Part shown: piece by piece, positions 52,473 to 60,940 of the stretch
Numbering within the stretch: the stretch's first letter is position 1
Layout: every line of letters begins with the position of its first letter
NCBI RefSeq assembly: GCF_034933565.1
Contig: NZ_JAYFNG010000052.1
Coordinates: 13,449 to 77,448, forward strand
DNA from: Raineyella sp034933565
Lineage (GTDB): Bacteria > Actinomycetota > Actinomycetes > Propionibacteriales > Propionibacteriaceae
Direction: 5' to 3'
Length of the DNA: 64,000 bases
The notes under the pieces: model-generated
Database searches by the model: none
What the model saw: only the letters and a program-made list of their open reading frames with translations
Told to the model about the DNA's origin: nothing
Position numbers and translations under genes: made by a program

Positions 52473-54272
52473 TCAGAGGACGGCGATCGCGTGGAGGATG
52501 CCGACCACCACCGCCACCGCAGCGGTGCCGTAGCCGACGGCGAGGACGGCCTGGATTGTACGGGAACGGGTGCTGACCGACCCGGTCCGGGACAGCGCGA
52601 GGTGGCCCGCGACGATGCCGGGGACCGGCCCGAGGATCAGGCTCCAGACAGCGGTGGTGGACATGGCGGCGACGCCGCCGGGGCTCATCAGCAGCACGGC
52701 GCTCGAGCCGAGCACGGCGACCAGAGCCAGCGCGACCAGGAGGCCGGCGACGACGGTCCACCGGCCCGCCCCGGTGCGCTCACCGCCGGTGCCGGGCAGC
52801 CCCTCGTCCTGGTCGAGCCGGGCGCGGGAGTGCCGGTAGCTGTACCCGAAGTAGATCGTCAGGCCGACGAGCAGCCACACCACGAACCGCAGCCAGGTCT
52901 CGACGGCGAGGTTGGCCATCAGCCACAGGCAGAGCACGCCGGAGATGATCGGCAGTGTCGGCGACCACGGCACGGTGAAGCCGCGCTTCAGGTCGGGGTA
53001 GCGGCGCCGCAGCACGGGCACCGCGAAGCTCACCAGCACGAAGGCCGACAGGGTGCCGATGTTGATCATCTCCGACAGCTGGTCCACGTCGGCGAAGGCG
53101 GCGATGATCGCCACGATGACACCGCAGAGGATCTGCAGCCGGGCGGGCGTGCCCCGGCTGGAGGTGTGCGACAGGCCCCGGGGCAGCAGTCCGTCGCGAC
53201 TCATCGCGAAGACCACCCGGGCCAGGCCGAGCAACAGCACCATGATCACCGTCGTCAGGCCGATCAGGATGCCGATGGTGATGATCGTGCCCACCCAGTT
53301 GGCGCCGACGAGGCGGAACGCGGTGGCCAGCGACGGGGACTTCTCCTGGGCCATCTCCTTGTAGCTCACCATGCCGGTGACGACGATGGTGACCGCGACG
53401 TACAGCAGGGAGACCAGGGCCAGGCCGCCGAAGATGCCGCGCGGCAGGGTGCGTTGCGGGTCCTTGGCCTCCTCGGCGGTGGTGGCGACGATGTCGAAGC
53501 CGATGAACGCGAAGAACACCAGCGCCGCTGCACCGAGCAGGCCGTACACGCCGTAACGGGTGGGCTCGGTGCCGGCGAGGAAGGCGAACAGGCTCTGGGT
53601 CATCACGCCGGACGCGTCGGTGCCGGACGGCTCGGCCGGGGGCAGGAACGGCGTGAAGTTGGCGGCCTTCACATAGAACGAGCCGGCCACGATGATGAAC
53701 AGCGTGATGCCGATCTTGATCACGGTCAGCACGCCGTTGACCCGGGAGGTCAGCTTGGTGCCGAGCACCAGCAGGACGGTGAACAGGGCGACGATCAGCA
53801 CCGGCGGCCAGGACGCGGTGAGCCCACCGATCGGGATCTCCGTCGGCAGGTCGATGTGCAGGAACTGGAAGACGTTGTGGACGTAGATGCCCCAGTACTT
53901 AGAGATCACCGAGGCGGCCATCAACATCTCGAGGATCAGGTCCCAGCCGATGATCCAGGCGATCAGCTCCCCCAGCGACACGTACGAGAACGTGTACGCC
54001 GAGCCCGACACCGGGATGGTCGAGGCGAACTCCGCGTAGTTCATCACCGCGAGTCCGCAGACCACGGCGGCGATCAGGAAGGAGACGATGACCGCGGGCC
54101 CTGCGTACTTGGCGGCGGCCTGCGCCCCGACCGAGAAGATGCCGGCGCCCACCGCGACGGCCACGCCCATCACGGCGATGTCCCAGGCGGACAGCTCCCG
54201 CTTCAGACTGCGTTCGGGATCAGCCAGGTCCTCCTGGACCTCACCGATGGTCTTCTTCACGAAGAGACTCAT
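52473..54272 (-). CDS. APC-superfamily (cationic amino acid transporter type) permease with C-terminal membrane extension
   Basis: 599 residues, 12 core helices. GVAVAVGAGIFSVGA contains the APC substrate-backbone motif; FFAFIGFDIVATTAEEAKDPQRTLPRGI is the strongly conserved CAT-family block. After about residue 480 come a Gly/Arg linker and two to three further helices with LGPVPGIVAGHLALSR, which resembles the DUF4190 hairpin (GxxxGIxxGHxAL). That makes the protein longer than typical CAT permeases. GAGGTGG precedes the ATG. Substrate not predictable beyond amino acids. Confidence 0.87.
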   Translation of the reverse strand: MSLFVKKTIGEVQEDLADPERSLKRELSAWDIAVMGVAVAVGAGIFSVGAQAAAKYAGPAVIVSFLIAAVVCGLAVMNYAEFASTIPVSGSAYTFSYVSLGELIAWIIGWDLILEMLMAASVISKYWGIYVHNVFQFLHIDLPTEIPIGGLTASWPPVLIVALFTVLLVLGTKLTSRVNGVLTVIKIGITLFIIVAGSFYVKAANFTPFLPPAEPSGTDASGVMTQSLFAFLAGTEPTRYGVYGLLGAAALVFFAFIGFDIVATTAEEAKDPQRTLPRGIFGGLALVSLLYVAVTIVVTGMVSYKEMAQEKSPSLATAFRLVGANWVGTIITIGILIGLTTVIMVLLLGLARVVFAMSRDGLLPRGLSHTSSRGTPARLQILCGVIVAIIAAFADVDQLSEMINIGTLSAFVLVSFAVPVLRRRYPDLKRGFTVPWSPTLPIISGVLCLWLMANLAVETWLRFVVWLLVGLTIYFGYSYRHSRARLDQDEGLPGTGGERTGAGRWTVVAGLLVALALVAVLGSSAVLLMSPGGVAAMSTTAVWSLILGPVPGIVAGHLALSRTGSVSTRSRTIQAVLAVGYGTAAVAVVVGILHAIAVL

Positions 54273-54678
54273 GCATCCACCTCATGTTCGGGCCCGCACG
54301 CGCTGCTGCGCTCCGGACGGGGTCACGCTACCGGCGCGGCCCCGAGCACTGCCGGACGTCTCGCCTGTGGACACGTCTCCTTGACAGGGACGCGCCACCC
54401 GACCTGACACCGCCCAACGAAGCACCGTCTGACGTGACACCGCCTGACGAAGCACCGCCTGACGTGACACCGCCCAACGAAGCACCGCCTGACGTGACAC
54501 CGCCTGACAAGATGCCGCCTGACAAGGACACGCTGTCGGAGCAAGAGGGCGAAGTGTCCACCGCCGTCAGCCTCGCTGCGTACGACGGAGGTCGCCGCGG
54601 ACGGTGGGTCGCCTGCTCAGTGGGGTCGCCTGCCCGGTGAGATCGTTGCGCCCGGCGGGTCACTGTTCGGGATGGAGA
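54273..54678. other. Gene-free stretch with a 30-bp minisatellite
   Basis: Between the permease and the DUF559 gene. The main content is the repeat at 54401-54530. Frames through the repeat exist on both strands (plus frame: PPDVTPPNEAPP-type), but there is no ribosome-binding site and no conserved start, so I do not call a gene. Confidence 0.5.
54401..54530. repeat. 30-bp tandem repeats
   Basis: Three consecutive units at 54421, 54451 and 54481 begin AGCACCG and contain CTGACGTGACACCGCC; partial units flank them on both sides. Differences are mainly TGACGA versus CAACGA at the unit end. The period is a multiple of three. Confidence 0.9.
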
Positions 54679-55530
54679 TCACAGCGCACGATGGAGGCCC
54701 TGGGCAACGGCGCGCATGATCCGCGTCTGCACCGCGGTCCAGTCGTCGACCACCTGGCCGTATGTCACCCTGATCACGTGGTACCCCGTCAGGGCGAGCA
54801 GTGCGTCGTGCTTGATGTCCGCCGCTCGCTGGGCGCCGACGTGGTGGCCGCCGTCGATCTGCAACACCAGACGCGCACCGATCAGAAGGTCCACCGGACG
54901 CCCACGGATCCATGCCTGCTGGACAAGCGGCAGACCGAGCCAGCGCAGCCGCGCCACGGCCAGGGTCTCGAGCCCCGAGTCCGAGAACGGCGCCGCTTCC
55001 TCGCACAGCGCCCGGGCGGCCGGCGGCAGACGCAGTCGGCTCAGTTCCTCGCGATCGGTCAGGCCCTGACGCAACGCCGACTCCCAGGTCGCCAGCGCCT
55101 GTTCGTACGGCTGACAGCGGGCGACGGCCACGAGCACGTTCTCGATCGGGTCGATGAGATCGTCAGGTCGGCGGGGGATGATCGGCAGGTGCCAATGAAT
55201 GGTCGCATTGCGCACGTCGATTCCCCCGGCATGGGGCGGTGCCGCGACATGCGGACGGTCCTGGTACTGGACCCACAGCCCGAGTCGATGGGCCTGGGTG
55301 ATGCAGGTCAGCACCACGCCGCCACGCGCCGCGGCCAGGAGGTAGGGATCCGCATCCTTGAGGGCCACCCAGCCACGGCGCGCCCGGACCAGGGATCCGG
55401 CCTTCACCGCTGCGCCGAGCACGTGGCGGCTGATGCCGCCGGCGATCAACGTCGCGGTCCTCGCGACACCGCCCTTGGCACGGACAGCGGCCACCACCGG
55501 CGCCCAGGAGTCTCCCTCAGCAGACGTCAT
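54679..55530 (-). CDS. DUF559-domain protein with AbiEi-type winged-helix N-terminus
   Basis: 283 residues. The first 60 (VVAAVRAKGGVARTATLIA, HVLGAAVKAGSLVRARRG) look like the winged-helix domain of AbiEi-type antitoxins. The C-terminal 110 residues have the DUF559/Vsr-like nuclease fold: RPVDLLIGARLVLQIDGGHH (Asp and Glu-like metal residues replaced as D...QIDG) and YHVIRVTYGQV. Such proteins are common in actinomycetes, several per genome, function unproven. ATG 55530 chosen; the frame reaches 55710 through repeat DNA. Confidence 0.7.
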   Translation of the reverse strand: MTSAEGDSWAPVVAAVRAKGGVARTATLIAGGISRHVLGAAVKAGSLVRARRGWVALKDADPYLLAAARGGVVLTCITQAHRLGLWVQYQDRPHVAAPPHAGGIDVRNATIHWHLPIIPRRPDDLIDPIENVLVAVARCQPYEQALATWESALRQGLTDREELSRLRLPPAARALCEEAAPFSDSGLETLAVARLRWLGLPLVQQAWIRGRPVDLLIGARLVLQIDGGHHVGAQRAADIKHDALLALTGYHVIRVTYGQVVDDWTAVQTRIMRAVAQGLHRAL

Positions 55531-55668
55531 GCCGGAGTGTGCTGCACCCGCAAGGCCCGACGACGCCTGGCAAGCAACCTGGGGATGGGTCCCGACGTCG
55601 GGGTGTGGCTGTGGAGAATGGGCGTCCCGGAGTGCCTCGATGAGGCGTGCCGGAGGCGACAGCGCTTG

Positions 55669-55744
55669 CCACCGCCCCAACCGACCGGTCGCCCTTCCAT
55701 CACCAGCCACCGCCCCAACCGACCAGTCGCCCTTCCATCACCAG
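55669..55744. repeat. Two 38-bp direct repeats
   Basis: Adjacent copies at 55669-55706 and 55707-55744 differ at a single base (GACCGG versus GACCAG). Confidence 0.95.
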
Positions 55745-55867
55745 CCACCTTCCCATGACCGGATGCCTGCCCACGACCGGATCCCTTGGGGCCGGCCCCC
55801 CGACAGATCTCGGCGACCTGAGCCATCACGATCCTGACAGCCTGGGGCCCGAGTCCTTCCCGACGCC

Positions 55868-56075
55868 CTGCGGTCCTGGCGGGTCCCGCCACCCTGCAGT
55901 CCTGGCACGTCCCGCCACCCTGCGGTCCTAGCACGTCCCGCCACCCTGCGGCCCTGACACAACCCGCTACCCTGCGGTCCTAGCACGTCCCGCCACCCTG
56001 CGGCCCTGACACAACCCGCCACCCTGCGGTCCTAGCACGTCCCGAGACCCCGCGGCCCTGACACAGCCCGCCAGC
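55868..56075. repeat. Eight 26-bp tandem repeats
   Basis: Units start at 55868, 55894, 55920, 55946, 55972, 55998, 56024 and 56050. Two subtypes largely alternate from unit 3 onward: CTGCGGTCCTAGCACGTCCC and CTGCGGCCCTGACACAACCC. The period changes the reading frame each copy, so the array is non-coding. No spacers, hence not CRISPR. Confidence 0.93.
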
Positions 56076-56127
56076 CCGCCAGCCCAAGCCCAAAGTCCTG
56101 ACACGTCCAGACAGCCCGAGGCCCTGA

Positions 56128-56204
56128 CACGACTGAGGAGAAATGCACAACTGAGGAGGAATCCGGGCGGAACCTCCTCAGCTACGCATATCCCCTCAGT
56201 CGTG
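56128..56204. other. Nested inverted repeat, possible structured RNA or double hairpin
   Basis: Outer arms CACGACTGAGG (56128-56138) and CCTCAGTCGTG (56194-56204) pair perfectly over 11 bp; inside them CTGAGGAGG (56151-56159) and CCTCCTCAG (56173-56181) pair over 9 bp with a 13-base loop. All four arms share the CTGAGG core, so alternative pairings are possible. No gene is adjacent that it obviously serves. Confidence 0.5.
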
Positions 56205-56664
56205 AACTGGCGGAGCTGGGGTGTCCACCGGCGAGACCTCTGTGCGCCCCAGTAGGGCCCCAGCTGCCCTCAGCCGGCACCCCATTCAGCCGGCACCCCA
56301 GGGCTTCAGCCGGCACCGACGACAGGACCTCGACCGCCAACAGCGGCCAGTCTCCACCGGCAGTGTCTCGATGGCCTTGATCACGCGAGGGGCGGTGCGT
56401 GAAGTCCCCGCTGGTGTGGACCCGGCCGAGCCCGCCCCGGGGGCCGGGTCAAGTCCGCCCGAGAGAGCCAGGTCAAGTCCTCGAGGGACCGGGTCAGGTC
56501 CGCCCGGACCCGGCCGACTTCGCCCGCAACAACGCCCGCTCGGCTGACGAGTGGGAGGAAGAACCCAGGAAAGCAGGAACACCGGGCAAGAGACGGCAAC
56601 GCCAAGCGAGAAGCAGGAACACCGGGCAAGCAGCAGGAACGCCAAGCAAGAAGCAGGAACGCAG

Positions 56665-56710
56665 AACGGCTCCGGGGCCGAGGGAAGCTTCCCTCGGACC
56701 CGGAGCCGTT
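56665..56710. terminator. Strong palindromic terminator, original downstream sequence of tRNA-Lys
   Basis: A 46-base palindrome with one G/A mismatch: AACGGCTCCGGG, then CCGAGGGAAG against CTTCCCTCGG, then CCCGGAGCCGTT. On the minus strand it follows the partial tRNA copy at attL by a few bases, exactly where the tRNA-Lys terminator stood before integration. Confidence 0.75.
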
Positions 56711-56713
56711 CGT

Positions 56714-56742
56714 CGTGGGCCCTGTGGGAATCGAACCCACAA
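56714..56742. other. attL: 29-bp copy of the tRNA-Lys 3' end
   Basis: Identical over 29 bases to 62766-62794. On the minus strand it reads the T arm and the 3' acceptor strand of tRNA-Lys. It marks the left end of the integrated element; sequence diverges immediately inside (AACCCC versus CCCGCG). Confidence 0.92.
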
Positions 56743-56844
56743 ACCCCTCACGACAGGGGGGTGCCGACCCGGCCAGATCGGCGTCATTCCGTGTATTTAA
56801 CTCCCGTTAGCTCCCACCTGAGGACACCCTCCGACAGGTGAACC

Positions 56845-56863
56845 GGTACTTTTCCGGTACTTT
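56845..56863. repeat. Left arm-type integrase repeat
   Basis: GGTACTTTTCCGGTACTTT, two 11-base-spaced copies of GGTACTTTT, directly after the integrase stop and about 100 bases inside attL. The same 19-mer in the same orientation lies at 62678-62696. Paired repeats at both ends are typical of arm sites bound by the N-terminal domain of tyrosine integrases. Confidence 0.7.
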
Positions 56864-58012
56864 TTACGACAGCGCCAGCCGCTCGGCGCGGGCGGCGTCG
56901 AGGGCGCTCGCCACGGCGTCCAGGTCGTCGTCGAAGAGGTCGGCGTAGGTGTCCAGGGTCATCGCCGCCGAGGCGTGCCCGAGCATCCGCTGGACGGCCT
57001 TCACGTTCGCGCCCGCGCTGATCGCCAACGACGCCGCGGTGTGACGCAGATCGTGCGGGGTGACGTAGGGCGTGACCGGGGGCTCGGGCTGTCCTGCCGC
57101 CCTCGCGGCGTCCACCGCCGCCATATCGGCCGTGACGACGCGTTTCACGGCCCCCGCGAACCAGCCGGTGCCCGACTTGCCGGACGACAAATAGCCGCCG
57201 TCGTCGTCGGCCGGCCACACCAGATCGTCGGCCCCTCGGTGGGCGGTCGCCCGCTCGATGGCCTCGTCGAGGAACGGGGGGTAGGGCACCGTGCGGCGCT
57301 CGTGGGTTTTGGGGGTCCCGACACGCACCCGGCCACCAACGAAAACGGCGTTCTCCTCCACGGAAATGCGCCGCCGAGCGCGGTCGACGTGGCGGACCCG
57401 CAGCCCGGCCATCTCGCCCCACCGCAGCCCGGTGTACGCCACGAACCGGACGACGTCGGGGTAGCGGGACTCCTGGGCCAGGCGCTCGACCTGCTCGTGA
57501 GTCAGGTAGGCCCTGGCCTTGCCGGTCTTGCGCGGCGTCTTGACTTCACGGGCCGGGTTGCTCGGGATCCGCCGGTCGCGTACGGCCCCGTCGAGGATCG
57601 CGGCCAGGACGCCGTGAGCCCGCTTGACGGTGGTGGCGGATCGGGCAGCGGCCAGCTCGGCGACCCAGGCGGCGATCTCGGTGTGACGGATGGAACCGAC
57701 CTTGCGTTTGCCCCACTTCGGCTCCACGTGGACCCTCCAGGCCGACGCGTCGGAGTAGAACGCCGACGGCTTGACCGCCGCCTCGTGGGCCACGAGCCAG
57801 TCGGCACCGAGCGCGCCGATGGTGATCTGGGCGTCGCTCGGCGCGATGTAGGCACCCTGCAGCTTGGACACCTCGACGGTGGCGAGGAACGCCTCGGCCT
57901 CACGCTTGGTCCGGAACGACGCCTTGCGCGCCGTCCGGCCGTCGGGCCGGCGGTAGCGGGCCTCCCAGAGCCTCTTCCCGGCGCTGGTCTCGTAGGGGCG
58001 GGTGAAGCCCAT
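56864..58012 (-). CDS. int: Tyrosine-family site-specific integrase
   Basis: 382 residues. Residues 1-50 form the AP2-like arm-binding domain (GKRLWEARYRRPDGRTARK, given in part), 60-160 the SAM-like core-binding domain, and 170-375 the catalytic domain with Arg197 (YTGLRWGE), Lys235, His320-x-x-Arg323 (HDLRHTAAS), His346 (LGHAS) and nucleophile Tyr356 (TYADLF). All six catalytic residues are present, so it should be active. ATG 58012 is preceded by AAAGGAA; the frame is open for another 125 codons upstream but lacks family similarity there. It recombines the tRNA-Lys att sites. Reads towards attL, divergent from xis. Confidence 0.93.
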   Translation of the reverse strand: MGFTRPYETSAGKRLWEARYRRPDGRTARKASFRTKREAEAFLATVEVSKLQGAYIAPSDAQITIGALGADWLVAHEAAVKPSAFYSDASAWRVHVEPKWGKRKVGSIRHTEIAAWVAELAAARSATTVKRAHGVLAAILDGAVRDRRIPSNPAREVKTPRKTGKARAYLTHEQVERLAQESRYPDVVRFVAYTGLRWGEMAGLRVRHVDRARRRISVEENAVFVGGRVRVGTPKTHERRTVPYPPFLDEAIERATAHRGADDLVWPADDDGGYLSSGKSGTGWFAGAVKRVVTADMAAVDAARAAGQPEPPVTPYVTPHDLRHTAASLAISAGANVKAVQRMLGHASAAMTLDTYADLFDDDLDAVASALDAARAERLALS

Positions 58013-58247
58013 GGCGGTGTTCCTTTGTGAGTTTTCGGCGCCTCGAATGAGGGCAGATGTGAGATTACTGGATCGCGCGTGGTAGAGTCGTGCGAGACAG
58101 ACATGGGCGCGAAAATAAAGCGCAGGGCCGCCGCTGAGCGGTGAGACCCGAGATGGAGCACGTGGCGCTCGCCACACTCCGCCCAGACGATCGGCGACAC
58201 GGTCAGGGTGGACCGGGCTCCGGACTGAATGAGTCCGGAGGACACCC

Positions 58248-58463
58248 ATGTCCGTCGTCAGCACCCCCCTGCTCGACTCCCTGATCACTCCCGACACGCT
58301 CGCCGAGCGCCTCGGGGTGAAGCGCCGCACCGTCGATGAATGGCGGATCGAGGGCAGCGGCCCGCGGTACCTGCGGCTCGGCCGCACGGTGCGCTACCGG
58401 CCCGAGGCCGTCGATGAGTGGCTGCTGGGCCAGGAGCGCACGGCGACCTCCGAGGAGCGCTGA
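58248..58463 (+). CDS. xis: Excisionase / MerR-type helix-turn-helix protein
   Basis: 71 residues. ITPDTLAERLGVKRRTVDEWRIEG is an HTH_17 helix-turn-helix and GPRYLRLGRTVRYRPEAVDEWL the wing, the standard form of actinobacterial integrative-element excisionases. ATG 58248 has GGAGGA upstream. Its stop overlaps the rep start (TGATG). Probably bends the att arms to favour excision and may regulate the xis-rep operon. Confidence 0.88.
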   Translation: MSVVSTPLLDSLITPDTLAERLGVKRRTVDEWRIEGSGPRYLRLGRTVRYRPEAVDEWLLGQERTATSEER

Positions 58464-60628
58464 TGAGCGCCCTCACGCCCCCCGTCATCACCGGTGCCCC
58501 GCCCTCCCTTGACCTGTCATCCTTCGGGGTCGAGGACCATCTTCTGGCCCCGGCCCCCGGCCGGGGATCCTCACCGGCACCCGCCGGAGGCGGGCTGCCC
58601 GCTGCCGTGCCATCGGCGGAAAACACGGCCCTGGCCGCCGAATCTTTTCAGCCGTCAAAAACTGGCAAACTGGACAGTGACGTCTCTCAGCCCCCCTCGA
58701 TCGGCGTCATCACAGGGATCGGGCGGGGGGCACCCTCCTTGGGTTGCCCCCCGCTAGTTTCGAAACTAGACAGTCCTGCCGGCGAACTGGACGACGAACT
58801 GGACAGTGCTGCCGGTGGTCCGGTGCCCGGCTACCGGGTGGTCGCCTCGACGCCGGAGCAGGTCGCCCAGGCCGATGCGTTCTTCGAGCGGGAGAAAGCC
58901 GCCGAGACCGAGGCGCAGAAGGTCCGTGCCCAGGGCCGTGCCACGGTTTTCACCCTGATGCAATACCGGGTCCACCCGGACACCGGCGAGGTGCTGATCA
59001 CCGAGGAGCACCTCGACCGTCTGCGGCGCTGGGACAAGGTCGGTCGGATCGCGGTGATCTGGCACGACCAGGACGTGTTCGACGAGGCGGAGGCGCAGTA
59101 CCAGCGGTCGAAGGGCCGCTCGGTGAGTGCCGGCGATCTCAAACCGCTGCACGCCCACGTGGTGCTGTGGTTCGAGCAGAAGGTGTCGATCCGCGCGATC
59201 TCGGACGTGGCCCGTATTCCGTCGGCGCGAATCAAAATGTCGAACGAGGAGCTTGAGTCTGCCGGGGAGGACGTGCCGGTGGGTCGCAACGCCCGGGAGC
59301 GGGCGCACTACCTCTGCGTGCAGTACTTGCTCCACGAAGGCAAGTCGCAACAAGACAAGCACCGTTACGACCGGCGCGAGGTGTGGGCGACTTTCGACGT
59401 GGCGGCCTATCTGGGCGAGATGGCGCTGCGATTCAAGGGCGGTCAGTCGGCGAAGGCTGGCCAGCGGGCCAGCCTCAAAAAGCGCGACGCGATCCGTGAG
59501 GCGGTGATGCTCGGCGACATGACAATGAAGGAGGTCCGCGAGACCGAGCGCACGATCTACATCCAAGACCTCGAGAAGTTGCAGAAGCTCCGCCAGGACT
59601 TCCTGCTCCATCAACCGGCCCCGCGGCATAGGACGAACTACTACATCGGGTCACCTGCCGGCGCACAGCGCAAGGGGCGCACGGGCAAGACGCAGCTCGC
59701 AAAGCTCTTCGCCCGGATGCTGTACCCCGATCTCGACGCCGAAGAGTGCTACCACGTCGCGACGGATGCCCGTGTGCCGCTCCAGAATTACAAGGGCCAG
59801 CCGGTCATCATCTGGGACGACTACAGCGTGCCCGGTCTCCTGGCGGCACTCGGCAGCCGTGAGGGTGTGTGGCAGGTGTTCGACGATCATCCGAGCGCAA
59901 GCGACGCCAACATCAAGTACGGCTCCGTGAGGCTCGTACACGTCGTGAACATCATCGCCAAGACGACGCCCTACGCCGAGTATCTTGACGGACTCGCCGG
60001 CAAGTACACCGATGCCAGCGGGAACGTGCACGAGGCCGAGGATCGCAATCAGTCTTGGGGCCGCTTCCCGGTCGTGTTCGAGGTGACCACCGACAGCATC
60101 GAAATGCTGCTGAACCGCGGCTTCGCGGACGACACTGACGATTTCCTGGCCTACCAGAAGGTCGCCCGGATGCGGGCCAGCATGAAGACGGTGTGCAGCG
60201 CTCTCGACTCCATCGAGAGTGAGGAGGAGCGCGAGGCCGCCACGTTCTCGGTGGGTGAGGTGCTCCTGCGCCCGATCATCGACCAGCACCACGCCCTCCA
60301 GCCCGTCGCGAATCGCGTCGGGGCCGACATCGTCGGCGAGCTGCTCGCCGGGATCGAGGTGCTCGATGCCGAGGCTCTGGAGCAGGTTGACGCCGCCGCC
60401 GCCGAGGAGGCAGCAGCCCGCGATCACGAGGTCCAGCTGGCCGAGCAGCTCGCCGAGCTGGAAGACATAGCCGAGGCGAACCGCCTCGCGCAGATCTGCA
60501 CCTGCCCTCATAACCGCAGGACCGGCTCGATTTCATATCGCGACGTGCTCTACCGGAGCCACGAGGGCGGATGCCCCGTGCTCGTCGCTCGAGAAAGCGA
60601 ACTCCGCGAGCAGCTGGCCGCCGTCTGA
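58463..60628 (+). CDS. rep: Replication initiator with HUH endonuclease and SF3 helicase domains (pCRESS-like Rep)
   Basis: 721 residues. After 150 poorly conserved residues, an HUH rolling-circle endonuclease domain begins at ATVFTLMQY (motif 1, near 162), LKPLHAHVVLWF carries the HxH metal site (about 228), and YLCVQYLLHEGK the catalytic Tyr motif (about 284-293), followed by the KHRYDRREVW block seen in Rep_2-type plasmid Reps. A superfamily 3 helicase follows: Walker A QRKGRTGKTQLAK (about 403), Walker B VIIWDDY (about 450). The last 120 residues include Asp/Glu-rich helices and a CxC..H-like CTCPHNRR. This domain pair is that of CRESS-DNA virus Reps and pCRESS plasmids. ATG overlaps the xis stop. 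Confidence 0.88.
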   Translation: MSALTPPVITGAPPSLDLSSFGVEDHLLAPAPGRGSSPAPAGGGLPAAVPSAENTALAAESFQPSKTGKLDSDVSQPPSIGVITGIGRGAPSLGCPPLVSKLDSPAGELDDELDSAAGGPVPGYRVVASTPEQVAQADAFFEREKAAETEAQKVRAQGRATVFTLMQYRVHPDTGEVLITEEHLDRLRRWDKVGRIAVIWHDQDVFDEAEAQYQRSKGRSVSAGDLKPLHAHVVLWFEQKVSIRAISDVARIPSARIKMSNEELESAGEDVPVGRNARERAHYLCVQYLLHEGKSQQDKHRYDRREVWATFDVAAYLGEMALRFKGGQSAKAGQRASLKKRDAIREAVMLGDMTMKEVRETERTIYIQDLEKLQKLRQDFLLHQPAPRHRTNYYIGSPAGAQRKGRTGKTQLAKLFARMLYPDLDAEECYHVATDARVPLQNYKGQPVIIWDDYSVPGLLAALGSREGVWQVFDDHPSASDANIKYGSVRLVHVVNIIAKTTPYAEYLDGLAGKYTDASGNVHEAEDRNQSWGRFPVVFEVTTDSIEMLLNRGFADDTDDFLAYQKVARMRASMKTVCSALDSIESEEEREAATFSVGEVLLRPIIDQHHALQPVANRVGADIVGELLAGIEVLDAEALEQVDAAAAEEAAARDHEVQLAEQLAELEDIAEANRLAQICTCPHNRRTGSISYRDVLYRSHEGGCPVLVARESELREQLAAV

Positions 60629-60661
60629 TTCCCCCCCACCCCCAACGAAAGGACCCCCACG

Positions 60662-60940
60662 ATGACCAAGACGCCCACCGATCTCGACGCGACCGTCGCC
60701 GATCTCACCGCCCAGCTTCGGGCCGCTCGGCGGGCCGCTCGTACGGCCCGCCGGGAGGCTCTGCTGGCCGCCCGCCAGGACCTCGGCGTGTGGCTGGCCG
60801 AGGCCGCCGGCGCGGACACGCCGGAGGCCGTCGCCCGGCTGCGCGACGCGCTCGATCCGGGCCAGCTCCGGGCCGCGATCACGGCCGCCCCGGAGCCCAC
60901 TGCTGGGCAGCACGATGGCGGCGCGGACGCCGGCTACTGA
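60662..60940 (+). CDS. Small unknown protein of the element
   Basis: 92 residues. The first half is a predicted basic coiled helix with Ala/Arg repeats (LTAQLRAARRAARTARREA), the second is acidic-neutral (GVWLAEAAGADTPEAV). GAAAGGA precedes the ATG; it lies 33 bases after rep and before the structured region. Size, helix content and position fit a DNA-binding mobilisation accessory, but no family is recognisable. Confidence 0.55.
   Translation: MTKTPTDLDATVADLTAQLRAARRAARTARREALLAARQDLGVWLAEAAGADTPEAVARLRDALDPGQLRAAITAAPEPTAGQHDGGADAGY

Larger units (their letters stand above)
55531..56663. other. Repeat- and hairpin-rich stretch without a supported gene
   Basis: About 1.1 kb between the DUF559 gene and the integrated element. 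It holds two 38-bp repeats, an eight-copy 26-bp minisatellite, a nested hairpin (56128-56204), three CAGCCGGCAC copies near 56273-56320 and AGCAGGAAC repeats near 56570-56660. Open frames here are short, cross repeats out of phase and lack start signals. Likely intergenic DNA grown by repeat expansion, perhaps with a structured RNA. Confidence 0.55.

Noticed and set aside
54284..54640. Plus-strand gene for a PPxEAPxDVTP repeat protein
   Set aside because: No ribosome-binding site, start inside the permease 5' region, and the only order in it comes from the 30-bp DNA repeat.
55868..56075. CRISPR array
   Set aside because: The 26-bp units are directly adjacent without spacers and no cas genes are nearby.
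56714..56788. A second full tRNA gene at the left end
   Set aside because: Only the T arm and 3' acceptor strand are present; no anticodon or D arm can be folded, so it is the attL remnant.
56221..56841. Several 90-130-codon frames on both strands left of and across attL
   Set aside because: They run through repeats, the terminator palindrome and the tRNA fragment; no start signals or family features.
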